A DNA stretch of 10,644 nucleotides from Firmicutes bacterium CAG:238 (GCA_000435615.1 FR881912.1:1-10644), one strand, 5' to 3'; shown: positions 1 to 6,812, counted from the stretch's first letter. Notes: generated by a model from the sequence alone, not told the origin. Numbers and translations: made by a program.

Positions 1-30
1 TTTTTTTTCACTGACCTATGAAAAAAACTT

Positions 31-84
31 CACCCGGCACCCTGCCTGGTGTTCTCATCATTATCGCACCCTTTGAAATTTCAA
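31..84. promoter_or_regulatory. Two inverted repeats upstream of the sigma-54 promoter, candidate activator sites
   Basis: CACCCGGCA (31-39) and TGCCTGGTG (43-51) form a nine-base inverted repeat with one mismatch around a three-base centre. TTGAAATTTCAA (73-84) is a perfect 12-base palindrome. Their centres lie about 104 and 66 bases upstream of the predicted start, within the usual range for sigma-54 activator sites. An alternative for the first dyad is a minus-strand terminator, because on that strand it is followed by AAG and seven T. The T-run at 1-8 may be the tail of a terminator for a gene to the left of the window. Confidence 0.35.
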
Positions 85-118
85 CAAGAATCCAACATAG
101 AATCATCACAATAGTCGG

Positions 119-134
119 TGGCACGCTTTTTGCT
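119..134 (+). promoter_or_regulatory. Sigma-54 (RpoN/SigL) -24/-12 promoter of the nhaC tandem operon
   Basis: The sequence reads TGGCACG, four bases, then TTGCT, which matches the sigma-54 consensus TGGCACG-N4-TTGCW at every fixed position. The invariant GG (120-121) and GC (132-133) are separated by exactly 10 bases. This predicts transcription starting near 145, leaving a leader of about 29 bases before the TTG start codon at 174. Sigma-54 promoters need an ATP-dependent enhancer-binding activator; in Firmicutes such promoters often drive amino acid or carbon catabolism genes. The activator is not in the window. The match and its position are seen; use in the cell is inferred. Confidence 0.85.
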
Positions 135-173
135 TTATAAATGAGCAGTCACTGACTAGGGAAGGAGATTACC

Positions 174-1601
174 TTGCATTCAAAAGTAAAGCGGAAGCCC
201 CCGTTGTGGCTTTCCCTTGTTCCCTTTGTAAGCTTAATATTGATTATGCTCCCAAGCGTAATTATCTTGGGTGCCGACCCTCAGATTCCGCTGATTATCT
301 GCATCGGAATTACTGCTTTCATCGGAATTTTCGTTCTCGGCTATTCGTGGAGCGACATTGAAAATGCAATGATTGAAAGCAATGCGGCGGCAATGCAGGC
401 GAATTTTATCATCATGCTTGTAGGCTGTCTCATGGGGGTTTGGATGTCGGGAGGCGTTGTTCCCGGACTTATTTACTACGGTTTGAAATTATTCACGCCC
501 GGCATCTTTTTGGCGGCTTTGCCGATTCTATGCGCAATTATTTCAATTTCAACAGGCTCAGCGTGGACTACCGCCGGTACAATCGGCGTGTCGGCGATGG
601 GTGTTGCAGCAGGACTTGGAATACCTTTTCCGATTGCCGCGGGTGCAATCATTACAGGCGCACAGTTCGGCGATAAACTATCACCGCTTTCGGACAGCAC
701 GAATCTGGCTGCCGGAATTACAGGCACAAATCTTTTTACGCATGTGAGACACATGTTGTGGAGCACAATCCCGAGTTTTGTTCTCGCAGTCGGCTGTTTT
801 GCCGTTATCGGCGCAGGCTACAGCGGCAGCAATGTTGATGACAGCCAAATTCAGATGATCTGCGATGTACTGCAGGCAAACTTCCATATTACACCTTGGA
901 TTCTGCTTGCGCCGCTTTCCATTATCTTGATTATGATTCTGCATGTCCCGGCAATTCCGGGCATGGCAGTCGGAACAGCGATTGGCGTTATCTTCGCCTT
1001 GGTACAGGGAAACAGTCTCGGAGATATTATGCAGCAAATGCTTTATGGTTTTGAGCTCACGTCGGGCAGTGATTCGGTGGACAAGCTTCTGAACAGAGGC
1101 GGAATGCAGTCCATGATGTATACAATTTCTTTGGTTATCTGCGCACTGGCATTTGGCGGTGCGATTAAGTGCATCGGCTGTCTGGATGTTTTCATCGAGA
1201 CGATCCTTCTGAGCTGCAGAACCAGAGCTTCCATCATGATCGCAAACATATTTTTCTGCATCGGCATGAATTTTTTAGCTGCCGACCAGTATATGTCCAT
1301 CGTAATCCCCGGACAAATGTTCAAAGAAACCTACAAAAAGCTGAACCTTGCACCGGAAAACCTGTCTCGGCTTCTGGAAGACGCCGGAACTTTGACATCC
1401 GGCATTGTTCCTTGGTCGACCTGCGGTGCTTTGTATTACTCCGTCTTAGGCGTCAGTGCATTCGTTTATTTCCCGTTTTGCTTCATGGCCTACTTAAACC
1501 CCCTCATCTCGGCACTTTATGCCGTGACAGGATTTAAGCTCACACCTTTGGATCCTTCAAAACCGATTCGGGACAGGCTGGAAGACATCGAGGAAATCTA
1601 A
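174..1601 (+). CDS. NhaC-family Na+/H+ antiporter or Na+-coupled exchanger (first of tandem pair)
   Basis: A 475-residue polytopic inner-membrane protein of the NhaC family, of usual length, with about a dozen hydrophobic segments. Family marks are TGSAWTTAGT (about 127-136), the core motif GDKLSPLSDSTN (166-177), LLNRGG (305-310) and LEDAGT (401-406) followed by a VPWS segment. NhaC proteins swap Na+ for H+, and some members, such as the malate/lactate exchanger MleN, move organic acids instead, so the substrate is open. The core motif continues LAAG where the third NhaC in this window has MAPA, which is closer to the usual form. The TTG start is chosen because GGAAGGAG lies six bases upstream. 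It is the first gene after the sigma-54 promoter, and the next gene starts 21 bases after its stop. Confidence 0.85.
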   Translation: MHSKVKRKPPLWLSLVPFVSLILIMLPSVIILGADPQIPLIICIGITAFIGIFVLGYSWSDIENAMIESNAAAMQANFIIMLVGCLMGVWMSGGVVPGLIYYGLKLFTPGIFLAALPILCAIISISTGSAWTTAGTIGVSAMGVAAGLGIPFPIAAGAIITGAQFGDKLSPLSDSTNLAAGITGTNLFTHVRHMLWSTIPSFVLAVGCFAVIGAGYSGSNVDDSQIQMICDVLQANFHITPWILLAPLSIILIMILHVPAIPGMAVGTAIGVIFALVQGNSLGDIMQQMLYGFELTSGSDSVDKLLNRGGMQSMMYTISLVICALAFGGAIKCIGCLDVFIETILLSCRTRASIMIANIFFCIGMNFLAADQYMSIVIPGQMFKETYKKLNLAPENLSRLLEDAGTLTSGIVPWSTCGALYYSVLGVSAFVYFPFCFMAYLNPLISALYAVTGFKLTPLDPSKPIRDRLEDIEEI

Positions 1602-1622
1602 GTCAAGGAGGATATTTTTACA

Positions 1623-3146
1623 ATGAACGAACAAACAGTAAAAACCGCGCGCATGCCGAATAAAATCGAAGCTCTGATTCCGATTGTATTCCTGCTCGCT
1701 ATCATGATTTCAAACTATGTTTTCGGTTGGGGACAGGATCCTCACATTCCGGTACTTCTTGCTTGCTGCGTAGCAATGCTTGTCGGCAAACTCTGCGGTT
1801 ATTCCTATGCAGATATGCTGGCAGGCGGCCTCAACGCTGTCAGCCAGTCACTGGAAGCAATCATCATCATTCTCTGCGTAGGATGTCTGATCGGTTCTTT
1901 TGAATGGACAGGTACAATTCCTGCCGTTGTATACTATGGTCTGCAATTAATCAGCCCGAAGCTTTTCCTTCCGCTTGCATGTATCTTATGCGCTGCTGTA
2001 GGTATTGCAATCGGTTCTGCTTGGACGGTAACTGCAACACTCGGTATTGCGTTCATGGCAATCGGTACGACAATGGGGCTCAACCCTGCGCTCGTTGCCG
2101 GCATGATTCTTTCCGGTGCTTGCTGCGGAGACAAATTCTCCCCGCTTTCCGACTCCACGAACCTCGCCGCAGGTTCCGCTCAGACCGGTCTTTTCGACCA
2201 TGTACGAGCAATGATAACAACTACATTCCCAAGCCTTGTAATTGCAATCATTATTTATTCTATTATTTCGCTTCAGGGCAGTGCTCAGTATGATCCTGAA
2301 CTTGCAAACGGCTTATCTCAAGCAATCATCGACCATTATGACTATATGAGCCCTGTACTCCTGCTTCCTCTGGTTGCAATCGTAGTTGTTGCTCTTATCA
2401 AAATGCCGGCACTGGCAGGCGTAATTCTGGTTTCGATTATCGGATGTATCTTTGCAGTAATTTTCCAAGGTGCAAACTTCTCCGACTGCATCACCATGAT
2501 GCATTACGGCTACAGTGCGGAAACCGGAAATGAGCTTTGCGATACACTCCTTAACAAAGGTGGTATGGACAGCATGCTTTGGACAAACAACCTCGTAATC
2601 GTAGCCGTTGCTTTCGGCGGAATTCTCCAGACAATTGGTGCTGTAGAATCCCTGCTCGGCGGTTTAATCAAGAAGGTTCGTACACCGTTCCAGCTCATCG
2701 TCGTTACAATCCTTACATCCGTATTCTGTATTACGACAATGTGCGACCAGTACCTCGGACTGATTATTCCTGCAAGTATGTATAAAGACAAATTTGACGA
2801 AATGGGTCTTGCAAGAAACATGCTTTCCAGAACACTGGAAGACGGCGGTACACTCTGGTCACCACTGGTTCCGTGGTCATCCTGCGGTGCTTACCACTCA
2901 AACATTTTAGGTGTTCCGACATTATCCTACCTGCCGTTCACCTTCATGAACTTAATCAACCCGATTTTCGCAATCGTTACCGTCTCCTTCGGCTCCAACA
3001 TTCTCTATGCTGACGGATCGAGAACCAATATCTTCGGCAAGCTTGTCAAGGGCTCCGTTGCAGGTGCCCCGAAGGAAGCTCACGAAAAGGCACTCGCCGC
3101 TCTCGCAGAACTCAGAAGTGCCGGCAAAGCGAAAGACATTAAATAA
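1623..3146 (+). CDS. NhaC-family Na+/H+ antiporter or Na+-coupled exchanger (second of tandem pair)
   Basis: A 507-residue membrane protein and close paralogue of the gene before it. They share GSAWT (131-135), GDKFSPLSDSTNLAAG (169-184), LLNKGGMDSM (about 309-318) and TLEDGGT (404-410) with a VPWSSCGA segment. It has about 12 hydrophobic segments and a longer charged C-terminal tail (about 465-507) rich in Ala, Lys and Glu that the other two copies lack; this tail should be cytoplasmic. The ATG start has AAGGAGG eleven bases upstream. The 21-base gap indicates co-transcription with the first copy. Both copies carry the unusual STNLAAG version of the core motif, which suggests local duplication within a subfamily, perhaps forming two specificities or a heteromer; that part is inference. 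Confidence 0.85.
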   Translation: MNEQTVKTARMPNKIEALIPIVFLLAIMISNYVFGWGQDPHIPVLLACCVAMLVGKLCGYSYADMLAGGLNAVSQSLEAIIIILCVGCLIGSFEWTGTIPAVVYYGLQLISPKLFLPLACILCAAVGIAIGSAWTVTATLGIAFMAIGTTMGLNPALVAGMILSGACCGDKFSPLSDSTNLAAGSAQTGLFDHVRAMITTTFPSLVIAIIIYSIISLQGSAQYDPELANGLSQAIIDHYDYMSPVLLLPLVAIVVVALIKMPALAGVILVSIIGCIFAVIFQGANFSDCITMMHYGYSAETGNELCDTLLNKGGMDSMLWTNNLVIVAVAFGGILQTIGAVESLLGGLIKKVRTPFQLIVVTILTSVFCITTMCDQYLGLIIPASMYKDKFDEMGLARNMLSRTLEDGGTLWSPLVPWSSCGAYHSNILGVPTLSYLPFTFMNLINPIFAIVTVSFGSNILYADGSRTNIFGKLVKGSVAGAPKEAHEKALAALAELRSAGKAKDIK

Positions 3147-3177
3147 TATTCGATAGAATTTAAAGGAAGATTTTGCT

Positions 3178-3678
3178 ATGAAATACCACGGAATCATTAA
3201 ACAGCGTGAGCTTTGGCTGACGATTACAATCTTTATCATTGCCGCATACCTGCTTTACAGAGAATATGCCGCAGGTCAGTACATTTATATTCCGCTTGCG
3301 TTAATGGTAATGCTCGCCTGCTTCTTTGAAAGGGAACACATTATCTCGGAAGAAGGGGTAGATATTAAATACAATTTGTTCAAAGTCTGCATCAAGCACA
3401 ACTATTGGGCATGGGATGAAATAACGACCCTGCACCCGGATTACAAGCGTGCGAGACCGAATGTCATGCTTCATATCGGCAAGGACGTGGTAACACGGAC
3501 TTTCACGATGAAGCCTTCCGATTGTAAGGGCGCAATGGAGCTTGCGCGGCGCATGAATCCGCACATCTATATTGATGATATTACCGAAACGGAGCAGGAG
3601 CTCCGCGAACAGCAGATTCTTCACAGGCAAGAAGTTGCAAAGGCGCAGAAAGCCGCTGCAAAGCGACGCAAAAAATAA
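3178..3678 (+). CDS. Small membrane-anchored protein of unknown function, third gene of the antiporter operon
   Basis: A 166-residue protein that I do not recognise as a named family. Two hydrophobic segments (about 12-28 and 33-50) form a likely hairpin anchor. A soluble part (about 51-130) with alternating beta-like stretches follows, including EEGVDIKYNLFKV, a WAWDEIT segment and MLHIGKDVVTRTF. This layout resembles the small bacterial PH-like domains seen after paired membrane helices, but that is a resemblance only. The C-terminus (about 136-166) is a charged helix or coiled coil ending in the basic AAKRRKK. The start has AAAGGAAG upstream (3163-3169). It begins 31 bases after the second nhaC and is followed by a terminator, so it is co-transcribed and may assist or regulate the antiporters. 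Confidence 0.75.
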   Translation: MKYHGIIKQRELWLTITIFIIAAYLLYREYAAGQYIYIPLALMVMLACFFEREHIISEEGVDIKYNLFKVCIKHNYWAWDEITTLHPDYKRARPNVMLHIGKDVVTRTFTMKPSDCKGAMELARRMNPHIYIDDITETEQELREQQILHRQEVAKAQKAAAKRRKK

Positions 3679-3691
3679 AAAGTATGTAGCG

Positions 3692-3729
3692 AAAGCGTAA
3701 GTCCAAACGGATTTACGCTTTTTCTTTTT
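3692..3729 (+). terminator. Intrinsic terminator of the plus-strand operon
   Basis: AAAGCGTAAGTCC (3692-3704) pairs with GGATTTACGCTTT (3709-3721) through 13 pairs including one G-U wobble, with loop AAAC. The run TTTCTTTTT follows. It starts 14 bases after the stop codon of the small membrane protein. Confidence 0.85.
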
Positions 3730-3751
3730 GCAAAATCGAGACGGGGGTGCG

Positions 3752-3836
3752 GACAAAAGTGCGCATAACGAAATCAGAGATTTCTATGCGCACATGGCGC
3801 TCACCCATGAGCGCCGCTTCGCAAGGTGCTTTTGTC
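3752..3836. repeat. 85-base palindromic element with terminal inverted repeats and two internal hairpins
   Basis: GACAAAAG (3752-3759) and CTTTTGTC (3829-3836) are perfect eight-base inverted repeats bounding 85 bases. Inside, GTGCGCATA (3759-3767) pairs with TATGCGCAC (3784-3792), and GAAATC/GATTTC extends that arm with loop AGA and a two-base bulge. A second arm, GGCGCTCA/TGAGCGCC (3796-3815), has loop CCCA. The whole could fold as a branched, cloverleaf-like RNA or extruded DNA. No flanking direct repeat is evident. It may be a small non-autonomous repeat of the MITE or REP kind, or a structured RNA. The pairing is seen; the class is inferred. Confidence 0.45.
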
Positions 3837-3844
3837 GTTATTCC

Positions 3845-3867
3845 GGAAATATCGGAACGATATTTCC
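3845..3867. other. Perfect 10-base-pair hairpin
   Basis: GGAAATATCG (3845-3854) and CGATATTTCC (3858-3867) pair perfectly around loop GAA. No T-run follows on the plus strand within ten bases, so it is not a clear terminator. It sits between the 85-base element and the long terminator. It may be an operator-like dyad or part of the repeat next to it. Confidence 0.4.
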
Positions 3868-3872
3868 TACAT

Positions 3873-3925
3873 AAAAAAAGGCTGACAGCCCGTTGATACA
3901 CCATCAGCGGCTCTCAGCCTTTTTT
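3873..3925. terminator. Long bidirectional-type intrinsic terminator
   Basis: AAAAAAGGCTGA near 3874-3885 pairs with TCAGCCTTTTTT (3914-3925). The stem continues inward through AGCC/GGCT and GTTGAT/ATCAGC, with one C-C mismatch and one bulged C, to a five-base loop near 3898-3902. The A-run on the left and T-run on the right give a T-tract on both strands. It can act as backup termination for either operon. Confidence 0.75.
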
Positions 3926-3933
3926 AATATTGG

Positions 3934-4020
3934 ATACGTCATAGCCTTCGGCTGTGTCCTTCCCACTACCGGGCAGCTTCGGGACTTTCACCCGTTAGAA
4001 TGTGCGCTCGCCGAGCGCAC
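3934..4020 (-). mobile_element. Remnant of the 5' end (domain I) of a group IIC intron
   Basis: Read on the minus strand from 4020, the sequence starts GTGCGCTCGGCGAGCGCAC, a hairpin of the kind found at group II intron 5' ends. It goes on with TCTAACGGGTGAAAGTCCC then GAA, and an AGCC-rich hairpin (3940-3956). The order and spacing recall from memory the Oceanobacillus iheyensis group IIC intron, which begins GUGUGCCCGGC and has GGGUGAGAGUCCCGAA at the same place. It begins just after the T-run of the hairpin at 4028-4054; group IIC introns are known to insert behind terminator hairpins. Only about 90 bases remain: I see no reverse transcriptase and no domain V. It is therefore a truncated, inactive relic. 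Confidence 0.65.
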
Positions 4021-4054
4021 CATAAAAGACATACCCGACGTGATCGGGTATGTC
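4021..4054 (-). terminator. Intrinsic terminator of the minus-strand hyu-nhaC-ald operon
   Basis: GACATACCCGA (4028-4038) and TCGGGTATGTC (4044-4054) form a perfect 11-base-pair stem with a five-base loop. On the minus strand it is followed by TTTTAT. It lies 30 bases past the stop of the dehydrogenase gene. The T-run is short, apparently interrupted by the intron remnant, which may weaken it; the terminator at 3873-3925 lies further along. Confidence 0.75.
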
Positions 4055-4084
4055 AATGAAAAAAGTATGGGGCAAAAGAGGAAA

Positions 4085-5254
4085 CTATTTAAACTCGTCG
4101 TAGAAGATTTCGGATTTAGTAACCGTAGCTGCAGGCGCAGGATCCAGCTTTCTGCCTGCGAGACCCAGAATCACCTCCGGTTTTACCCAAGGTCTGTTTT
4201 GAATGCCGCTGGTTTCCTCATGCGTAAGGTATCCCTTATATGCAGTCAGACTTCTTCTCAGAAAGCCGTCTCTTGCGCAGGCTTCCTCAATCCCATTGTT
4301 CATGATGGAACGAAAATGATTTACAATTCCCGCAGCATATGCCACAGATGTTGAGCCAGCAATCGCTCCCGGGATGTTGCTTACACAATAGTGAACAACG
4401 CCTTCTTCCGTGTAGATAGGGTCGTCATGCGTTGTTTCATGGAAAGTTTCGATACAGCCCTCGTCGTTGCTGACATCTACAATGACGGAGCCCCTTCTCA
4501 TGGAAGCAACCATCCCTCTTGTGATCATAGCTTCCTTGGCATCCTTTGGCCATCTTACGCAATTGATTACCAGATCTGTCATCGGTAGTTCCTTTGTAAG
4601 GTTATATTTATTGGAAATGATGGTATTCACTTTACCGTCATACTTCGTTGCGATATCTCTCAGAGCGCCGATATTGATATCCGCAACCGTGACCCATGCA
4701 CCCATCGTCTGAAGCACCTCGACAGCGCCCTTTCCAACTGTGCCGCACCCGCATACGAGAGCTTTGATTCCGGGAGCCGCACCCAAACCGCTTACGAATT
4801 TACCACTGCCTCCGTTTATGCTCATCATTGCCCACAGACCCATAAATGCGCCTGCCTTTCCTGCTGCCTCACAGTTCGGGGAACCATATCTGTGAGAATC
4901 CTCTGCAGTGATGGCAATAACCTTCTTTTCCAGAAGCGCATCGACCTCTTCCCTGTGTGCTGCTGGATGGATGCAGCAAAAAATCATCTGCCCTTCTCTC
5001 ATTAGGTCATATTCGCTTGGCTCGATCTCCTTGACCTTAGCTACAAAATCACAGATTGCCCAGATTTCTTCGTTAGTTGCCAAGATTGTCGCACCTGCCG
5101 CTGCATATTCTTTGTCATCGAAGCCTGCTGCATAGCCTGCTTTGCTTGCCACATAAACTTCGTGACCGTCGCCTGCGATCAGGCTGACCTCAGCAGGAGT
5201 TGCAACGACTCTGTATTCGCCATTTTTAATGTCCTTCAAAACTCCAAATTTCAT
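4085..5254 (-). CDS. ald: Alanine-dehydrogenase-family NAD-dependent amino acid dehydrogenase
   Basis: This 389-residue cytoplasmic enzyme belongs to the alanine dehydrogenase/pyridine nucleotide transhydrogenase family. Alanine dehydrogenase interconverts L-alanine with pyruvate and ammonia using NAD. The active-site residues fall at the expected positions: Arg15 (NGEYR), Lys75 (VAKVK) and His96, with Asp264 (NDEGC) taking the place of the usual Asp270. The Rossmann motif GCGTVG is at 169-174 with an acidic residue (Asp192) ending the second strand, favouring NAD. THDDP and GVVHYCVSNIPGA are strongly family-like. Differences are LKD for the usual PKE near residues 6-8, and RWP for the usual IPG region, so the amino acid used may not be alanine. 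The start at 5254 is chosen over an ATG at 5272 because AAAGGAAG lies seven bases before it. It is the last gene of its operon. Confidence 0.8.
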   Translation of the reverse strand: MKFGVLKDIKNGEYRVVATPAEVSLIAGDGHEVYVASKAGYAAGFDDKEYAAAGATILATNEEIWAICDFVAKVKEIEPSEYDLMREGQMIFCCIHPAAHREEVDALLEKKVIAITAEDSHRYGSPNCEAAGKAGAFMGLWAMMSINGGSGKFVSGLGAAPGIKALVCGCGTVGKGAVEVLQTMGAWVTVADINIGALRDIATKYDGKVNTIISNKYNLTKELPMTDLVINCVRWPKDAKEAMITRGMVASMRRGSVIVDVSNDEGCIETFHETTHDDPIYTEEGVVHYCVSNIPGAIAGSTSVAYAAGIVNHFRSIMNNGIEEACARDGFLRRSLTAYKGYLTHEETSGIQNRPWVKPEVILGLAGRKLDPAPAATVTKSEIFYDEFK

Positions 5255-5284
5255 TTCAATACTTCCTTTCATGTTGTGATTCTT

Positions 5285-5309
5285 AAAAAACTATCCGTTC
5301 TATCCGGAT
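5285..5309 (-). terminator. Weak hairpin with T-run between nhaC and ald, possible attenuator
   Basis: On the minus strand ATCCG and CGGAT form a five-pair stem around a seven-base loop, followed by AG and six T. The stem is too short for a strong terminator. It lies in the 124-base gap upstream of the dehydrogenase gene and could lower expression of that gene relative to hyuA, hyuB and nhaC. I see no strong separate promoter in this gap. Confidence 0.3.
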
Positions 5310-5378
5310 CAATGCGATTATCTTGAAATGCCTGCGCACAAATTGGCGCTTTCTGTCATCCGGTGGATTGCGAAAATG

Positions 5379-6812
5379 TTATTCTGCTTTTTTCATCAGC
5401 ATCTTGCCGCGCAAACTCTTTCCTTCCGTATCGAATACACCGATTCCGGTAATTGCGCATATAACCGAACAGATCGGACATATAATCGGCAGAAAGGCAT
5501 AAGGTAAGTAAGAAAGCGTCGGTACGCCTAAGACACCTGCCGTATAGATTGCCGCTGCAGACCACGGTACAAGGAAGGAGAAGATGGTCCCGCCATCTTC
5601 AAGTGTTCTTGAGAGGACATACGGAGCAATTCCGGCTTTTTTATAGGCATTCTGAAAGACCTCGCCCGGAAGCAGGATCGCCATATATTGTGAAGTTGTC
5701 AGCATGACGGTAGCCAGACACGAAATCAAAGTAGCGATAATCAGATTGCAAGGCTTTGCGATTTTTTCCTTGAACGTTTCCAATATTGCAGACAGCACAC
5801 CCATCTCATACATCAGTTCTCCAAGCTCCAGTGTAAAAATGCAATAGACAATGGTTGACATCATGCCACTGATACCACCTCTGTTGAGAAGTTTTGCTGC
5901 TGCCTCATTTTCAAATTCACCGTTGAAACCCGTCGACATTGACGTTACCACTTCGTTAAAAGTGAACTGCGGCTGCGTGATCAGTGCCGCAATTACTCCG
6001 GCAAATGCTCCTATCATAAGAGAAATCATAGCCGGTACCTTCTTAGCAACCAAAACGATCGTAAAAACCGGAACGATCAGTAAAAATATAGAGATATGAA
6101 AGGTCTCGTCAAGAGCCCCCATAATATCAGTGATGCTCTGCAGTGACTCTGCAGAAGCAGCATCGTGCTTGAGCCCCATAATGAAATAGAGGATCGTTGA
6201 AAGAATGAATGGCAGCGTAATGGTCCAGAGCATAGATTTTATGTGCTCGAATACACCTGTTCCCGCTGCAGCCGGAGCCATGTTGGTCGTATCAGAGAAC
6301 GGAGACATTTTATCGCCGAAAATTGCGCCTGATACCGCCATGCCGGCTACCAGACCGGGCTTGATATCCATGCCGTAACCGATTGCCATAAACGCAACAC
6401 CAATTGTACCCAGCGCCGCATAAGACGATCCTGTAAAAAAGGATACGATGCAGCAAACGATAAAGCCTATCGCAAGAAAAGATGCCGGTGTGAAAACCTT
6501 CAATCCATAATAGATTATAGAAGGCACGATTCCGGAAATCATCCAGCTTCCCACCACCATACCTACAGAGATTAGAATCATGCCGATCAACGCAAACTTT
6601 TTAAATCCTGTCAGTATGATATCCTGAAGTTTTTCCAGGCTCATGCCTGTACATACCGCAATGACGCACACTGCAAACAGCGCCAGGATAAAGGTTACCA
6701 TGGTATTGATTTTCAGGATCGCCAGCCCTACTGACATAATGACCGCTACTACTACAAAGGTAAAAAGTGCCATAGGAAGTCCTACTGTTTTCTTTTCATT
6801 ATTACTACTCAT
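5379..6812 (-). CDS. NhaC-family Na+/H+ antiporter or Na+-coupled exchanger in the hyu operon
   Basis: A 477-residue membrane protein of the NhaC family with about 12 hydrophobic segments. Motifs are TGSSYAALGT (127-136), GDKMSPFSDTTN then MAPA (166-181), LLNRGG, and TLEDGGT before a VPWSAAA segment. Its core motif is closer to classical NhaC than those of the two plus-strand copies. The ATG follows GGGAGGTGG, a strong ribosome binding site. It starts 29 bases after hyuB, so it is co-transcribed with the hydantoinase genes. Known family members include organic-acid exchangers, so here it may bring in the cyclic amide or export the product against Na+ or H+. That role is inferred from position only. 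Confidence 0.85.
   Translation of the reverse strand: MSSNNEKKTVGLPMALFTFVVVAVIMSVGLAILKINTMVTFILALFAVCVIAVCTGMSLEKLQDIILTGFKKFALIGMILISVGMVVGSWMISGIVPSIIYYGLKVFTPASFLAIGFIVCCIVSFFTGSSYAALGTIGVAFMAIGYGMDIKPGLVAGMAVSGAIFGDKMSPFSDTTNMAPAAAGTGVFEHIKSMLWTITLPFILSTILYFIMGLKHDAASAESLQSITDIMGALDETFHISIFLLIVPVFTIVLVAKKVPAMISLMIGAFAGVIAALITQPQFTFNEVVTSMSTGFNGEFENEAAAKLLNRGGISGMMSTIVYCIFTLELGELMYEMGVLSAILETFKEKIAKPCNLIIATLISCLATVMLTTSQYMAILLPGEVFQNAYKKAGIAPYVLSRTLEDGGTIFSFLVPWSAAAIYTAGVLGVPTLSYLPYAFLPIICPICSVICAITGIGVFDTEGKSLRGKMLMKKAE

Noticed and set aside
18..140. A 40-codon ATG reading frame on the plus strand upstream of the first nhaC
   Set aside because: It has no ribosome binding site and runs across the dyads and the sigma-54 promoter, so it would not be transcribed as a message from that promoter.
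3713..3904. Minus-strand reading frame of 63 codons, and a stop-free plus-strand stretch (about 3741-3899)
   Set aside because: Both run through the palindromic element and hairpins. The minus frame has no ribosome binding site and the plus stretch has no suitable start. Palindromic repeats often stay open on both strands by chance.
3874..3925. The long hairpin as domain V of the group II intron
   Set aside because: It contains AGAGCCG on the minus strand, but lacks a GNRA-type tip and the typical two-base bulge, and it has A/T-runs on both sides, which fits a terminator.
3893..4354. Plus-strand reading frame of 153 codons
   Set aside because: It overlaps the end of the dehydrogenase gene on the opposite strand and starts within a terminator hairpin. 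Its composition reflects the intron relic and the antisense of a real gene.
5255..5378. A separate promoter for ald (GATAAT on the minus strand)
   Set aside because: No adequate -35 hexamer lies 16-18 bases upstream and there is no extended -10, so evidence is too weak to call.
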